A stretch of DNA of 64,000 nt from Sphingomonas taxi (GCA_003240625.1 QFMX01000005.1:1-64000); one strand, 5' to 3'; positions 30,480-39,548 are shown, counted from the stretch's first letter. Numbers and translations: made by a program. The notes: generated from the sequence alone by a model not told the origin.

Positions 30480-31292
30480 TTGTCGTTTAGTCCACCGCAA
30501 GGTGTGAACGGGATCGTCCCGCCCGGCATTTTGCGAAGACACATAATCCGCCATCCCCTTGCCCTCTGGATATCCAGACTCGACGCACACGTCGTCCTCG
30601 ACGCGGCGGACCGGTCGAGCATACTGAAGCTGCCGGTCTCGATGCGGACGTATGACGGTTCGGGCGATATCTTCAGCCAGGGCGTCAGGCCGGAGATGGT
30701 GGCGTTTCTGACCCGCGGCTACACGGTCGGACAGCTGATGGACGACGACGGGAAGGGCCAGATCCTGTCGCTCGGCATCCCTGGCGACGCGCTCGGGCTC
30801 GAGCATCTCTATCTGCGAGAGGCCGATTACGGCACGCGGGTGCTCGGCACGGCGGAGGTCGCGCTGGTATCGCGACGAGACCTGGCGGATCTCGCATCAC
30901 AACGTCCGGCGATCGCGCTGGCGTTTGCGGTGAGCCAGGCCATCGACGCGGCGATCACCCGGGAATGGCTGCGCAATGTCGGCAGCCGCGACGGCCTGCG
31001 GCGTATCGCGCATTTCCTCTGCGAATTTGCGTGCCGGATCGATGCCCGCGGGCTGAAGACCGACGACTGCTACGAGCTGCCCTTGTCGCAGCAGCAGATC
31101 GGCCGGGCGACGGGGATGACCGCGGTCCACGTCAACCGCATGCTCAAGACGCTCCACACCGCCGGCCTGATCGAACGCAGCTGGCGCAACGTCCGGTTCC
31201 CGCGCTGGGACCGGTTGCGCGAGATCGCCGGCTTTTCCGACGCCTATCTGCACGGGGGCGCCCCGCTCGCGGAAGCGCCTGCGCGCGCCTAA
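30480..31292 (+). CDS. Crp/Fnr family transcriptional regulator A
   Basis: Predicted DNA-binding regulator of 270 residues with an N-terminal cyclic-nucleotide-binding-like domain (about 30-150) and a C-terminal winged helix (LSQQQIGRATGMTAVHVNRM, about 205-225). It lacks the FNR cluster cysteines at the N-terminus. TTG 30480 has AAGG 6 nt upstream and is taken as the start; the true start could be the GTG at 30504. It faces a second Crp/Fnr gene and their 3' ends overlap by 4 nt. The effector is unknown. Confidence 0.88.
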   Translation: MSFSPPQGVNGIVPPGILRRHIIRHPLALWISRLDAHVVLDAADRSSILKLPVSMRTYDGSGDIFSQGVRPEMVAFLTRGYTVGQLMDDDGKGQILSLGIPGDALGLEHLYLREADYGTRVLGTAEVALVSRRDLADLASQRPAIALAFAVSQAIDAAITREWLRNVGSRDGLRRIAHFLCEFACRIDARGLKTDDCYELPLSQQQIGRATGMTAVHVNRMLKTLHTAGLIERSWRNVRFPRWDRLREIAGFSDAYLHGGAPLAEAPARA

Positions 31293-32014
31293 CTGCCCAA
31301 CGGCACCAGTCGTGCGTGGAGATAGGCGCTGTCGAACCGGGCAGCGTCCTTCAACCCCTCGAAATCGAGCATCAGCAGGCGGTTCTTGGCGGCATCGACG
31401 AGCCCGCTCCGCTTGAGCGCCCTGATCGTGCGGTTGACGTGCACCGAGGTCAGCCCGAGCGCCTCGCCGACATCGGTCTGGGTCAGCGGCATGAAGAAAT
31501 CGCCATTCCCCTCCCGCGCGACCGCGCCGGCGCGGATGTAGAGCTCGCAGAACAGGTGCGCGATCCGGCTATAAGCCTCGCGCGCACCGATATTCACCAG
31601 CCATTCGCGCAGAATGCCTTCGTCGACCAGCGTGCACCACCACAGCGCCTGCGCGACCCGGGGATGGTTCTCGATGATCGCCAGCATGTCGTTTGCCGGG
31701 ATCGAGACGACCTGCCCCTCCGACATCATCGAGATGCTGTGGTCCATCTTCTCGAGGATGAACACGTGCGTGTCGCACAGATCCCCCGGCATCAGGAACG
31801 CGACGATCTGTCGCTTTCCGTCGGGCAGGATCTTGTAGCGTTGCGCCCAGCCTTCGAGGATCAGGAAGACATGCGTCGGGTCGTCGCCCTCGCGGATCAG
31901 GTGCTGGCCGCGGACGACGGGACGCGTCACCATCGTCAGGCGATCGAGCGCGGCACGGTCCTGGTCGTCGAACTTTGCCCAGCGGCGTAGTTTCCGGGTG
32001 AGGATATCGCTCAT
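31289..32014 (-). CDS. Crp/Fnr family transcriptional regulator B
   Basis: Crp/Fnr-type regulator of 241 residues. The beta-roll domain (about 25-145) contains PGDLCDTHVFILEKMDHSIS, and the winged helix contains LTQTDVGEALGLTSVHVNRT. It has no FNR-type cysteine cluster. It ends with DSAYLHARL, similar to regulator A (SDAYLHGG), so the two are diverged relatives of one subfamily. It overlaps regulator A at the 3' end by 4 nt. Its promoter lies in the AT-rich gap 32015-32583. Confidence 0.9.
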   Translation of the reverse strand: MSDILTRKLRRWAKFDDQDRAALDRLTMVTRPVVRGQHLIREGDDPTHVFLILEGWAQRYKILPDGKRQIVAFLMPGDLCDTHVFILEKMDHSISMMSEGQVVSIPANDMLAIIENHPRVAQALWWCTLVDEGILREWLVNIGAREAYSRIAHLFCELYIRAGAVAREGNGDFFMPLTQTDVGEALGLTSVHVNRTIRALKRSGLVDAAKNRLLMLDFEGLKDAARFDSAYLHARLVPLGS

Positions 32015-32583
32015 TCGTTACTCATTGCCGCGCGGTATCATGGATTTAGACAAACACGAATGTCGCTCCGAGTCCTCATGATCGCCAGGGCCTAGCCTCG
32101 ACCCGGTTCCGCCCGATCGATGGAGGCTACTACTGCCACACGTCGCGCGTCCCACGGCGCCCCTCCACTCGACACTCCTTCTTCAGACAGAAGAACGCGC
32201 GAAAGCGTCGAAGATCTACGCCGATCCATACTAGTCCGAGCTTGTTAAGCATTGGTTAGCCATGACGCTGTGCAGAAGAAAAATCTCAGATCCGTGGCAA
32301 TTGTAAGGTTAAGACAAGATTATCATAGATTTGTCTTGAATTACTGTTTCTTGTGACATACATAGGTTAGGCCGATCCTAGTGTAAGCCACACACCGCGA
32401 GCCCCCGCGGCCGGCGACACTCTAGCCATTCTACGCTTGCCCCTGAGTTCGATGGTGACGGGGATCGTCCTCTGCGGTGTCGAAGGCTTTGTCCTCTTTT
32501 CGGCGCTTTCCCCATTTCAAACGGCTCCCGCTGCTGCGGATGGGATAACCGTGTCTTCCTCCGCGGTGACTTTCGAGGTGTTC
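32015..32583. other. AT-richer intergenic region with inverted repeat at 32311-32337
   Basis: Gap of 569 nt between regulator B (minus) and the TpsB gene (plus). It is notably AT-rich from about 32225 to 32370. It holds the 7-bp inverted repeat AAGACAA, 13-nt spacer, TTGTCTT at 32311-32337. It probably contains promoters for both flanking genes. The open frame that starts at 32437 is judged non-coding up to the TpsB start. Confidence 0.5.
32311..32337. promoter_or_regulatory. Candidate operator, 7-bp inverted repeat
   Basis: AAGACAA at 32311-32317 and TTGTCTT at 32331-32337 in an AT-rich promoter region about 250 nt before the TpsB start. It could be a site for the neighbouring Crp/Fnr protein, but its layout is not the Fnr consensus (TTGAT-N4-ATCAA). 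Confidence 0.35.
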
Positions 32584-34263
32584 ATGTACAAGTCGACCCT
32601 TTGGGCCGCCGCGCTTGCGGCTGTGAGCCCGGCTGCCCTGTTGGTTTCGACTCAAGCGGAGGCGCAGGTCCCGATCGGTGCCGGCGGTCAGCTTCAGCAG
32701 ATCCCGCCCGCACCGCTCAACGACCAGCCCGCGCCCGATCTCGGCTTCGAGCGCAAGACGCCCGTCGTCGTTCCCGCCACCGGCGGCCCGAAGACGCTCG
32801 TCCGGTCCCTACGCGTGACGGGCGCGACGCTGTTCCCCGAGGCGGACCTGATTGCTGCGACCGAGTTCGTGCCCAACAGTGAACTCGATCTGTCCGAAAT
32901 GAAGACGCTCGCCGCGCGGATCACCGACTATTACACGAGCCGCGGCTATTTCGTCGCGAACGCCTACCTCCCCGAGCAGGACGTCCAGAGCGGCGCGGTC
33001 ACGATCGCGTTGATCGAAGGGCGCTTCGGCGCGGTCGGCATCAAGAACGAGTCGCGGCTATCGGACAGCGTCGCGAAGGGCATCCTCGATGGGCTGGACG
33101 TCGGCGATCCGGTCGCGGTAGCGCCGCTTGAGCGCCGCCTGCTGATGCTGTCGGACCTGCCCGGCGTGCGGGTGCGATCGACGCTCAGCCCCGGCACCGC
33201 GGTCGGCACGTCGGACCTGCTGGTCGACATCACCCCCGGCCAGAGCATCACCGGCAGCGTCGAGGCCGACAATGCCGGCAACCGCTACACCGGCGCCTAC
33301 CGCGTCGGCGGATCGGTCAACTGGAACAACCCGACCGGGTCGGGCGACGTGCTGAGCCTGCGCGCGCTGACGTCGTTCTCCGGGCTCGCCTACGGCCGCG
33401 CCTCGTACCAGGCACCGATCGGCCAGGTCACGCTGGGCGTCGCATTCGCGCATCTCGAATATTCGCTCGGCAAGGAATTCGACAGCCTCGACGGTAGCGG
33501 CAATGCCGATGTCGCCAGCGTCTATGCCAGCTATCCGCTGATCCGTTCGCGCGACAACAATCTGTACGTGACCGTCGGCGGCGACGTGAAATGGTTCGAG
33601 GACAAGATCGGCATCGTCGATACCACCAGCTATCGTCGCGCGCAGGTGATCACCGCAGGGCTCAGCGGCGACCAGCACGACACGCTGCTCGGTGGCGGCT
33701 GGAGCGCGTATTCGCTGAGCTATTCGGTCGGCAATCTCGACATCCGCGGCGCGTACGAGCGTTCGATCGACGCGCTGACCGCGCGCACCGATGGCAGCTA
33801 CGGGAAGCTGCAATTCAGCTTCGCGCGGTTGCAGACGATCGCCGGGCCGCTGTCGCTGTTCGCCTCCGCCCGCGGGCAGATCGCGTTCAGTAACCTCGAC
33901 ATCTCCGAGCGGATGGAACTGGGCGGCGCCTATGCGGTGCGCGCCTATCCCGAAGGTGAGGCGTATGGCGACCAGGGCTATGTCGCCACCGCCGAGGCGC
34001 GGCTGGCGCTGCCGCAGGTCGTGCCGGGTGCGCTCCAGCTGTTCGGGTTCGTCGACGTCGGCGAGGTCGATTACGTCAAGCACCCGTATTTCACCGGCTC
34101 CAACCACGCGAAGCGCAGCGCGTACGGCGCGGGCCTGAGCTGGGCGGGACCGTACGGGATCGCCGCCAGGGCGACCTATGCGCGCAAACTCGGCGATGAG
34201 GACGCGACGTCCGCCCCCGACAAGTCGGGCCGCGCCTGGTTCCAGGTTTCGAAGACCTTCTGA
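32584..34263 (+). CDS. Two-partner secretion outer-membrane transporter (TpsB; ShlB/FhaC family)
   Basis: Outer-membrane pore of the Omp85 superfamily that exports the neighbouring TpsA protein. It has 559 residues from ATG 32584 with GAGGTG just upstream: signal peptide (about 1-27, ending TQAEA), POTRA-type domains (about 70-210, including FVPNSELDLSEMKTLAARIT and YFVANAYLPEQDVQSGAVTI), then a 16-strand barrel ending in WFQVSKTF with terminal Phe. A gap of 66 nt separates it from the exoprotein gene. Confidence 0.93.
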   Translation: MYKSTLWAAALAAVSPAALLVSTQAEAQVPIGAGGQLQQIPPAPLNDQPAPDLGFERKTPVVVPATGGPKTLVRSLRVTGATLFPEADLIAATEFVPNSELDLSEMKTLAARITDYYTSRGYFVANAYLPEQDVQSGAVTIALIEGRFGAVGIKNESRLSDSVAKGILDGLDVGDPVAVAPLERRLLMLSDLPGVRVRSTLSPGTAVGTSDLLVDITPGQSITGSVEADNAGNRYTGAYRVGGSVNWNNPTGSGDVLSLRALTSFSGLAYGRASYQAPIGQVTLGVAFAHLEYSLGKEFDSLDGSGNADVASVYASYPLIRSRDNNLYVTVGGDVKWFEDKIGIVDTTSYRRAQVITAGLSGDQHDTLLGGGWSAYSLSYSVGNLDIRGAYERSIDALTARTDGSYGKLQFSFARLQTIAGPLSLFASARGQIAFSNLDISERMELGGAYAVRAYPEGEAYGDQGYVATAEARLALPQVVPGALQLFGFVDVGEVDYVKHPYFTGSNHAKRSAYGAGLSWAGPYGIAARATYARKLGDEDATSAPDKSGRAWFQVSKTF

Positions 34264-34329
34264 CCGCGCCGCCAAACGCTGCTGGCACCCCAATTTTGCG
34301 GCCATCCGCCGCCACCAAGGATACCGCCC

Positions 34330-36933
34330 ATGACCGCCATTCCCTCTTCGCTCAGAAACACCAGCCGCCCCGCTCCCACCGTTACGCGCACGCGGCGTGG
34401 CGGGCTGTTCGGCACGACCGGGCTCGCGCGGTTCGCGTGGCTGATCGGGTTCAGCCTTGCGGGCACGATGGCTGCACGTCCGGTCGAGGCGCAGACGCTG
34501 CCGACCGGGGGTGAAGTCGTTGCGGGCCAGGCGAGCATCGCGACCGGCGCTAAGTCGCTGACCGTGACGCAGACCAGCGACCGCGCGGCGATCAACTGGC
34601 AGTCCTTCTCGGTCGGCAAGGGCAATAGCGTCGTGTTCGACCAGCCGACCAGCAGCTCGGTCGCGCTGAACCGCGTGCTCGGCACCGATCCGTCGGTGAT
34701 CCTCGGCAATCTGTCGGCGAACGGAAAAGTGTTCCTGGTCAACGCCAACGGCATCCTGTTCGGCCAGACCGCGAACGTGAACGTCGGCGGGCTGGTGGCC
34801 TCGACGCTCAACATCTCCGATGCCGACTTCCTCGCGGGCAAGAACAGTTTCGCAGGGACCAGTGGCGCGAGCGTCCAGAACGACGGCCGGATCACCGCGA
34901 AGAACGGCTATGTCGCACTGCTCGGCGCGAACGTCGGCAACGGCGGCACGATCAAGGCGAACTTCGGCACCGTCGTGCTGGCGGGCGGCGAAGCGATCAC
35001 GCTCGACGTCGCAGGCGACGGGCTGCTCAACGTCGCGGTCGACAAGGGCGCGGTCGGCGCACTCGTCCGCAACGGCGGTCTGATCCGCGCGGACGGCGGC
35101 AAGGTCGTGATGACCGCGCAGAGTGCGGGCGACCTGCTCCACACCGCGGTCAACAACACCGGCATCGTCGAGGCGCGCACGTTGCAGAACCGCGGCGGCA
35201 CCATCCTGCTGCTCGGCGACATGAAGACCGGCACGGTCACCGTCAGCGGCGAGCTCGACGCTAGCGCACCGGTCGGCGGCGATGGCGGCTTCATCGAAAC
35301 CTCCGCCGCGACCGTCACCGTCGCGGACAGCGCCAAGGTCTCGACCTACGCACCGGGCGGCGCGACGGGCATGTGGCTGATCGATCCGCAGGATTACGTG
35401 ATCGGCGCGGGCGGCAACATCTCGGGCTCGACGCTGTCGGCGCAGCTTGTCACGACCAGCATCACGATCAGCACGATCCCCGCGGCGGGCGACACGACCA
35501 CCGGCAATGGCGATATCTTCGTCAACGATGCGGTCGCATGGACCGCGTCGGGCGTGCCGACGACGCTGACGATGAACGCGTTTCGCGATGTCAATATCAA
35601 CGCGCCGATCACCGCGACCAACGGCAACATCGTCGCGTGCTGCGGTCGCGACGTGAACGTCAACGCCGACCTGACGACGACCAACGGCAGCATCCTGCTC
35701 AACGCTGGGCAGAACGTGAACGTGTTTCACGCGATCACGACGACCGACGGCAACATCGCGCTCTGCGCCGGCCACGACGTGCTGATCGATGCGGCGGTGA
35801 CGCTGACCCGCGGCACGACGATCCCGGCGCAGAGCCTCGGCCTGCCGGTCGGGCTCACGCTGATCGCCGGCGCGGACGGCACCGGACCGGGCATCAACGG
35901 CGGCACCATCGTGTTCTCCGCGCTGTCGCCGCCGACCACGGTCACAGCGGCGCCGGTGTCGATCAACTACAATCCCGTTTCGTACACGACGCCCACCGAC
36001 TTCACGACCGAGTTCGTGCTGACCGAAGGCGCGGCGATCACCGAGCGCATGCTGCTGTTCCCGACCGCGCAGAAGGTCGCGGACGGCACCAATGCGGCGG
36101 TGCTGAGCGGGTTCAACACCAACGGTACCTCGGGCACGCCGACCGGCGTATCGCTGGTCGCCGGCCCGGATGCGACCGCGACGTTCGACAGAACCGGCGA
36201 AGGCACGGGCATCGGCGTGAGCTTCAGCGGCTACACGCTGACAGGGGCCAACGCGGACCAGTATGCGCTGGCGAGCTCGTGCTGCGTCGCCGGGTTCCGG
36301 ACGACCGGAACGATCACGGCTGCTCCGGCGCCTGCTCCCGCGCCTGCTCCTGCTCCGGCTCCGGCTCCTGCTCCGGCTCCGGCTCCGGCTCCGGCGCCTG
36401 CTCCGGCCCCAGCGCCTGCTCCCGCCCCGGCCCCAGCGCCAGCCCCGGCACCGGCTCCGGCACCAGCACCGGCACCGGCACCGGCTCCAGCTCCGGCTCC
36501 AGCTCCGGCGCCTGCTCCCGCACCAGCGCCCGCCCCGGCACCAGCGCCCGCTCCCGCACCAGCGCCCGCTCCCGCACCAGCTCCCGCCCCGGCCCCATCG
36601 CCAGCACCTTCACCTTCACCTTCACCGACGCCCACGCCCACGCCGACGCCGCCAGTCATCGTCACACCGACACCTGTGCCAAACCTGCCGACCGCGGCAC
36701 GCCCGATCCTGGACGTTCCGCCGGTGATGGTCCGCGTGCCATCGCCACCGCCGCTCAAGGTCGTCGAGGGTGGCGTGGCATTCCCGCCGCCGATCCGTCC
36801 GGGTACGGTCATCGTCGAGACCCCGGGCACGCCGCAGGCCGTGCAGCCGACACCCGATCGTCCCTTCGTGCAACCGATCCCGCCGAACACGCCGGCCGTC
36901 CCCGACTATCCGCGCAAGCAGGCGCGTCATTAA
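34330..36933 (+). CDS. TpsA exoprotein with filamentous-hemagglutinin N-terminus and Ala-Pro repeat
   Basis: Secreted two-partner adhesin-like protein, 867 residues, short for a TpsA. It has an extended signal peptide (about 1-54, ending PVEAQ), a TPS secretion domain (about 55-290, with INWQSFSVGKGNSVVFDQPT and FLVNANGILFGQTANVNVGG), and beta-helix repeats including four cysteines (437, 438, 479 and a pair at 651-652). Residues 665-756 are 46 consecutive Ala-Pro pairs, followed by Ser-Pro and Thr-Pro pairs and a proline-rich tail. The Ala-Pro codons vary freely, so the repeat is kept at protein level. Partners are the TpsB upstream and an L,D-transpeptidase downstream. Confidence 0.9.
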   Translation: MTAIPSSLRNTSRPAPTVTRTRRGGLFGTTGLARFAWLIGFSLAGTMAARPVEAQTLPTGGEVVAGQASIATGAKSLTVTQTSDRAAINWQSFSVGKGNSVVFDQPTSSSVALNRVLGTDPSVILGNLSANGKVFLVNANGILFGQTANVNVGGLVASTLNISDADFLAGKNSFAGTSGASVQNDGRITAKNGYVALLGANVGNGGTIKANFGTVVLAGGEAITLDVAGDGLLNVAVDKGAVGALVRNGGLIRADGGKVVMTAQSAGDLLHTAVNNTGIVEARTLQNRGGTILLLGDMKTGTVTVSGELDASAPVGGDGGFIETSAATVTVADSAKVSTYAPGGATGMWLIDPQDYVIGAGGNISGSTLSAQLVTTSITISTIPAAGDTTTGNGDIFVNDAVAWTASGVPTTLTMNAFRDVNINAPITATNGNIVACCGRDVNVNADLTTTNGSILLNAGQNVNVFHAITTTDGNIALCAGHDVLIDAAVTLTRGTTIPAQSLGLPVGLTLIAGADGTGPGINGGTIVFSALSPPTTVTAAPVSINYNPVSYTTPTDFTTEFVLTEGAAITERMLLFPTAQKVADGTNAAVLSGFNTNGTSGTPTGVSLVAGPDATATFDRTGEGTGIGVSFSGYTLTGANADQYALASSCCVAGFRTTGTITAAPAPAPAPAPAPAPAPAPAPAPAPAPAPAPAPAPAPAPAPAPAPAPAPAPAPAPAPAPAPAPAPAPAPAPAPAPAPAPAPAPAPAPAPAPAPSPAPSPSPSPTPTPTPTPPVIVTPTPVPNLPTAARPILDVPPVMVRVPSPPPLKVVEGGVAFPPPIRPGTVIVETPGTPQAVQPTPDRPFVQPIPPNTPAVPDYPRKQARH

Positions 36934-36934
36934 A

Positions 36935-37597
36935 GTGATCGGCCGGGATAGGATCGGACGGCGATGGCGCGGTACGCTGATAACGGGACTCGTTGCGCTC
37001 GCGGCGACCTCCCCAGGCGTGGCGCAGGCCGTACGCGCCGAACCCGTCGGACGGTTCGGGACCGAGGCGGTTTCGAACGATGCGCGCGACACCGCGGACT
37101 GGGTTGCCGCGTCGCACGATAATCAGGGCCTGCCGTTCATCGTCATCGACAAGGTGAACGCCGTGGTCTTCGCATTCGACTCTACCGGTCGATTGCGCGG
37201 TACGGCGCCAGCCTTGCTCGGCATGGCGCGCGGCGATGCGAGCGTGCCCGGCATCGGCCAGCGCAAGCTTGCGACGATCACGCCGGCCGAACGCACCACC
37301 CCCGCGGGCCGGTTCAAGGCCTCGCTCGGTCGCGACTTCGAACAGGACATCCTGTGGATCGACTATGACGCCGCGCTGTCGATGCACCGCGTGATCAAAG
37401 GACGCCGCGTCGACGACCGCGCCGGCCGGCTCGCGTCGCCGACGCCCAGCGACAACCGGATTTCCTATGGCTGCGTGAACGTGCCGCCGGGGTTTTACGA
37501 TGGGGTGGTGAAACCGTTATTCACCGGCACCGTAGGGATCGTCTACATCCTGCCGGAGACGAAGCCGCTGCGAAGCGTGTTCGCCGTGCCCGACTGA
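36935..37597 (+). CDS. L,D-transpeptidase-like protein (YkuD-type, Tyr-Gly-Cys variant)
   Basis: Predicted periplasmic cell-wall enzyme of 220 residues. The signal peptide (about 1-32) reads RGTLITGLVALAATSPGVAQ. The catalytic region has His151 (SMHRVIKG) and Cys180 in RISYGCVNVPP, the SYGCxN form of the YkuD signature. GTG 36935 starts 1 nt after the exoprotein stop codon, so it is probably in the same operon. It may link or trim peptidoglycan near the TpsB/TpsA machinery, or act independently. Confidence 0.82.
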   Translation: MIGRDRIGRRWRGTLITGLVALAATSPGVAQAVRAEPVGRFGTEAVSNDARDTADWVAASHDNQGLPFIVIDKVNAVVFAFDSTGRLRGTAPALLGMARGDASVPGIGQRKLATITPAERTTPAGRFKASLGRDFEQDILWIDYDAALSMHRVIKGRRVDDRAGRLASPTPSDNRISYGCVNVPPGFYDGVVKPLFTGTVGIVYILPETKPLRSVFAVPD

Positions 37598-37610
37598 CAG
37601 ACAAAGAAAT

Positions 37611-37681
37611 CCTCCCCCGCCAGGGGGAGCCAGGGGGAGGTGGCTGGCACTTGCCAGACGGAGGGGGAGGACACGGAACAA
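37611..37681. repeat. Dispersed repeat (type A, half copy)
   Basis: Left half of the type A palindrome with an internal duplication (CAGGGGGAGCCAGGGGGAGG). It is followed by GGCACTTGCCAGACGGAGGG and GAGGACACGG but lacks the right half. It lies between convergent genes. Confidence 0.75.
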
Positions 37682-37757
37682 AAATTATCGCGCCCCGTCC
37701 CACCCCAGCACCTCTCAGCCAGGTCTGGTGAAACCCCGCCCCGCCCGGGCATCTACC

Positions 37758-38510
37758 TCACCGGCACCAAGGCCGCTCACGATACCATTTGGTCAGCACG
37801 TATTTGACGCCCTGCTCGACCGGCATGCCCTGGTGCAGCGACCCCGGGTTCGGCCGCCCCAGCGCATCCATGTTGTTCCAGATCACCAGATTGCCCGCCT
37901 TCGGCGCGATCATCACGCCCGCGGTCGGAAAATTCGTGCGGCCGCCCAAGGACGGTTCGTTGAGGAAGGTCATCGCCGACCACGTCCGCTGTCCGCCGAT
38001 CGGCACCTGGTTTCGCCAGTAATGCTGCCCGGTATCGAAGAAATCATGGTGCGGCTTGAACTCCTGCCCGACCGCATAGCGCTGACCCTGCAAGGCTTCG
38101 CCGAAGATCGGATCGAGACCGGTCAGATCATCGAGCTTGCTCTCGACGGCCGTTACCGCGTCGGGTCCGGGATAGAGATAGCAGGTCTCGCTCGTCCGAT
38201 ACGACGGTACGGGATCGTCGGAGACCACGGGCGATGGCACGCGATTGGCGTCGATCAGGCGGATCAGCGCGGCGCATTCGCCCAGCGTCAGGAAATTGCG
38301 GACGACATAGAGTTCGACGCCATTGGCGGGGATCCGGACGGCGCCGGCATAATGGGCGATCCGCTCTCGGACGCGCACGGCGGAGTCGGATCGGGCCAGA
38401 GCCTCCATCTGGCCATCGCGGAGATCGAGCGCCGACAATGGAGCCGACATCAGCGACGTGTTCTCGGATTTATCGGTCGGCCAAGCGCCAGTATCTAGGA
38501 ATTCGGCCAT
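37758..38510 (-). CDS. 2OG-Fe(II) oxygenase, prolyl 4-hydroxylase type
   Basis: Predicted cytoplasmic dioxygenase of 250 residues with the P4Hc fold. The iron ligands are His154 and Asp156 (FKPHHDFFDT) and His216 (PGSLHQGMPV), and Lys226 (EQGVKYVLTKW) is the 2-oxoglutarate ligand. Before the core it has ALIRLIDANRVPSPVVS and Y-rich strands. No signal peptide is seen. It is convergent with the exoprotein/L,D-transpeptidase genes, whose product has 46 Ala-Pro pairs; a link to that substrate is speculative. Confidence 0.88.
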   Translation of the reverse strand: MAEFLDTGAWPTDKSENTSLMSAPLSALDLRDGQMEALARSDSAVRVRERIAHYAGAVRIPANGVELYVVRNFLTLGECAALIRLIDANRVPSPVVSDDPVPSYRTSETCYLYPGPDAVTAVESKLDDLTGLDPIFGEALQGQRYAVGQEFKPHHDFFDTGQHYWRNQVPIGGQRTWSAMTFLNEPSLGGRTNFPTAGVMIAPKAGNLVIWNNMDALGRPNPGSLHQGMPVEQGVKYVLTKWYRERPWCR

Positions 38511-38786
38511 GGTTTCGTAACTCTGATCATCAGCCCCCTTACTAAACCAATAGCAGCATCCTTATCCTATGTTTATATTTTTTATTGATGCATCTTTATA
38601 CTCTCACCTACGTTTATCAAGTACGACCAACACAGATTAGGCTCGGTTGAGCGAATTTTCGCCACCACCCCGCCCATTGGGATGCGCATAAGTCGCACCA
38701 GGCCGAAGAGTTCGGGAACATCCATGCTCCGCTGCCGGCGAGAGCCACGGATGACGTGCCTAGACCGACATCGGCGGAGAACCATC

Positions 38787-39035
38787 ATGCAACCGGGATT
38801 TATAGCGGGCGCGGGACCGACACCCCATGCTCTACATACTGCCTATGTCGACGTCGCTGCGGTCACCGCCGTCTCCGGCGTCGCCTCGATCAAAATCGGC
38901 GATAGCGTGGATCCCAGGCCTCGACGTGAACCCAAGGCATCGACACCCCGTTTTCCCGTGATCCGCGGCATTTTATTCGCGCTGCCGATCTCGGTGTTGT
39001 TCTGGGTCGGGGTCCTCGTTCTGTCGGTCGGGTAG
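38787..39035 (+). CDS. Putative small membrane protein
   Basis: Hypothetical 82-residue protein from ATG 38787, which follows GGAG by 7 nt. The N-terminal half is soluble; residues about 60-81 (GILFALPISVLFWVGVLVLS) form one C-terminal membrane helix. The region upstream (38511-38640) is AT-rich and probably regulatory. No family is recognised. Confidence 0.5.
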   Translation: MQPGFIAGAGPTPHALHTAYVDVAAVTAVSGVASIKIGDSVDPRPRREPKASTPRFPVIRGILFALPISVLFWVGVLVLSVG

Positions 39036-39104
39036 CACCGCCGCCGCGCACCCTCTCGAATTTCAATTCTGGAAGTCCTCGCGCACGGCGGGGCGGGGAT
39101 AGTC

Positions 39105-39548
39105 ATGGTCAAAAATCTTTTTGCATGCGTAGCGGCCACGATACTGGCATTCGCTCCCCCCCCTGCTGCGGCTCAGACTCTCATACTGCCCGGCGCCCTC
39201 CTCCTTGCAGGTTACCGCGCGACGTGCGGGCCCGTCGATACGATGATCCAGCCGATCAACGATATCGCAGCCGCATACCGGGGCCGGATATACCTTCATC
39301 CGCGGGTCCTCGACTTGCCGCGCGCGCAGCAACTCTTCTGGTACACGCATGAGTGCGCCCACCAGATCTTCGGACCCGGCGAGGCCGCTGCGGATTGCTG
39401 GGCGGTCCAGCAAGGCAAGATCCAAGGCTGGCTGTCGCGCGTCGAGCTGACCAGGCTCAGCGGGTCGATGCGCCAGTTTCCACGCGATGCCTCGCACGAA
39501 GACGGCGCCGCCCGCATCGCGCATATGGAAAAGTGCTTCGCCGAGTAG
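39105..39548 (+). CDS. Small exported HExxH protein (putative metallopeptidase)
   Basis: Hypothetical 147-residue protein. The signal peptide (about 1-23, ending PPPAAAQ) precedes a compact domain with HECAH at 82-86 and a GPGEAAADCWA stretch whose Glu93 could be the third zinc ligand (a gluzincin-like arrangement). Cysteines at 41, 84, 98 and near the C-terminus may form disulfides. It is far shorter than known secreted proteases, so it could be a minimal peptidase or an inactive relative. It lies between the exoprotein locus and the ROK/TonB-receptor locus. Confidence 0.7.
   Translation: MVKNLFACVAATILAFAPPPAAAQTLILPGALLLAGYRATCGPVDTMIQPINDIAAAYRGRIYLHPRVLDLPRAQQLFWYTHECAHQIFGPGEAAADCWAVQQGKIQGWLSRVELTRLSGSMRQFPRDASHEDGAARIAHMEKCFAE

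Noticed and set aside
33058..35775. Very long open frame on the minus strand antisense to the two-partner secretion genes
   Set aside because: It mirrors the codon pattern of the plus-strand genes, is rich in Asp/Arg/Gly/Val as expected of a GC-rich antisense frame, and lacks a ribosome-binding site or any domain.
36322..36597. Ala-Pro coding repeat considered as a CRISPR array or DNA satellite
   Set aside because: There is no repeat-spacer periodicity; the pattern is a codon-level alternation of Ala and Pro within a well-defined exoprotein gene.
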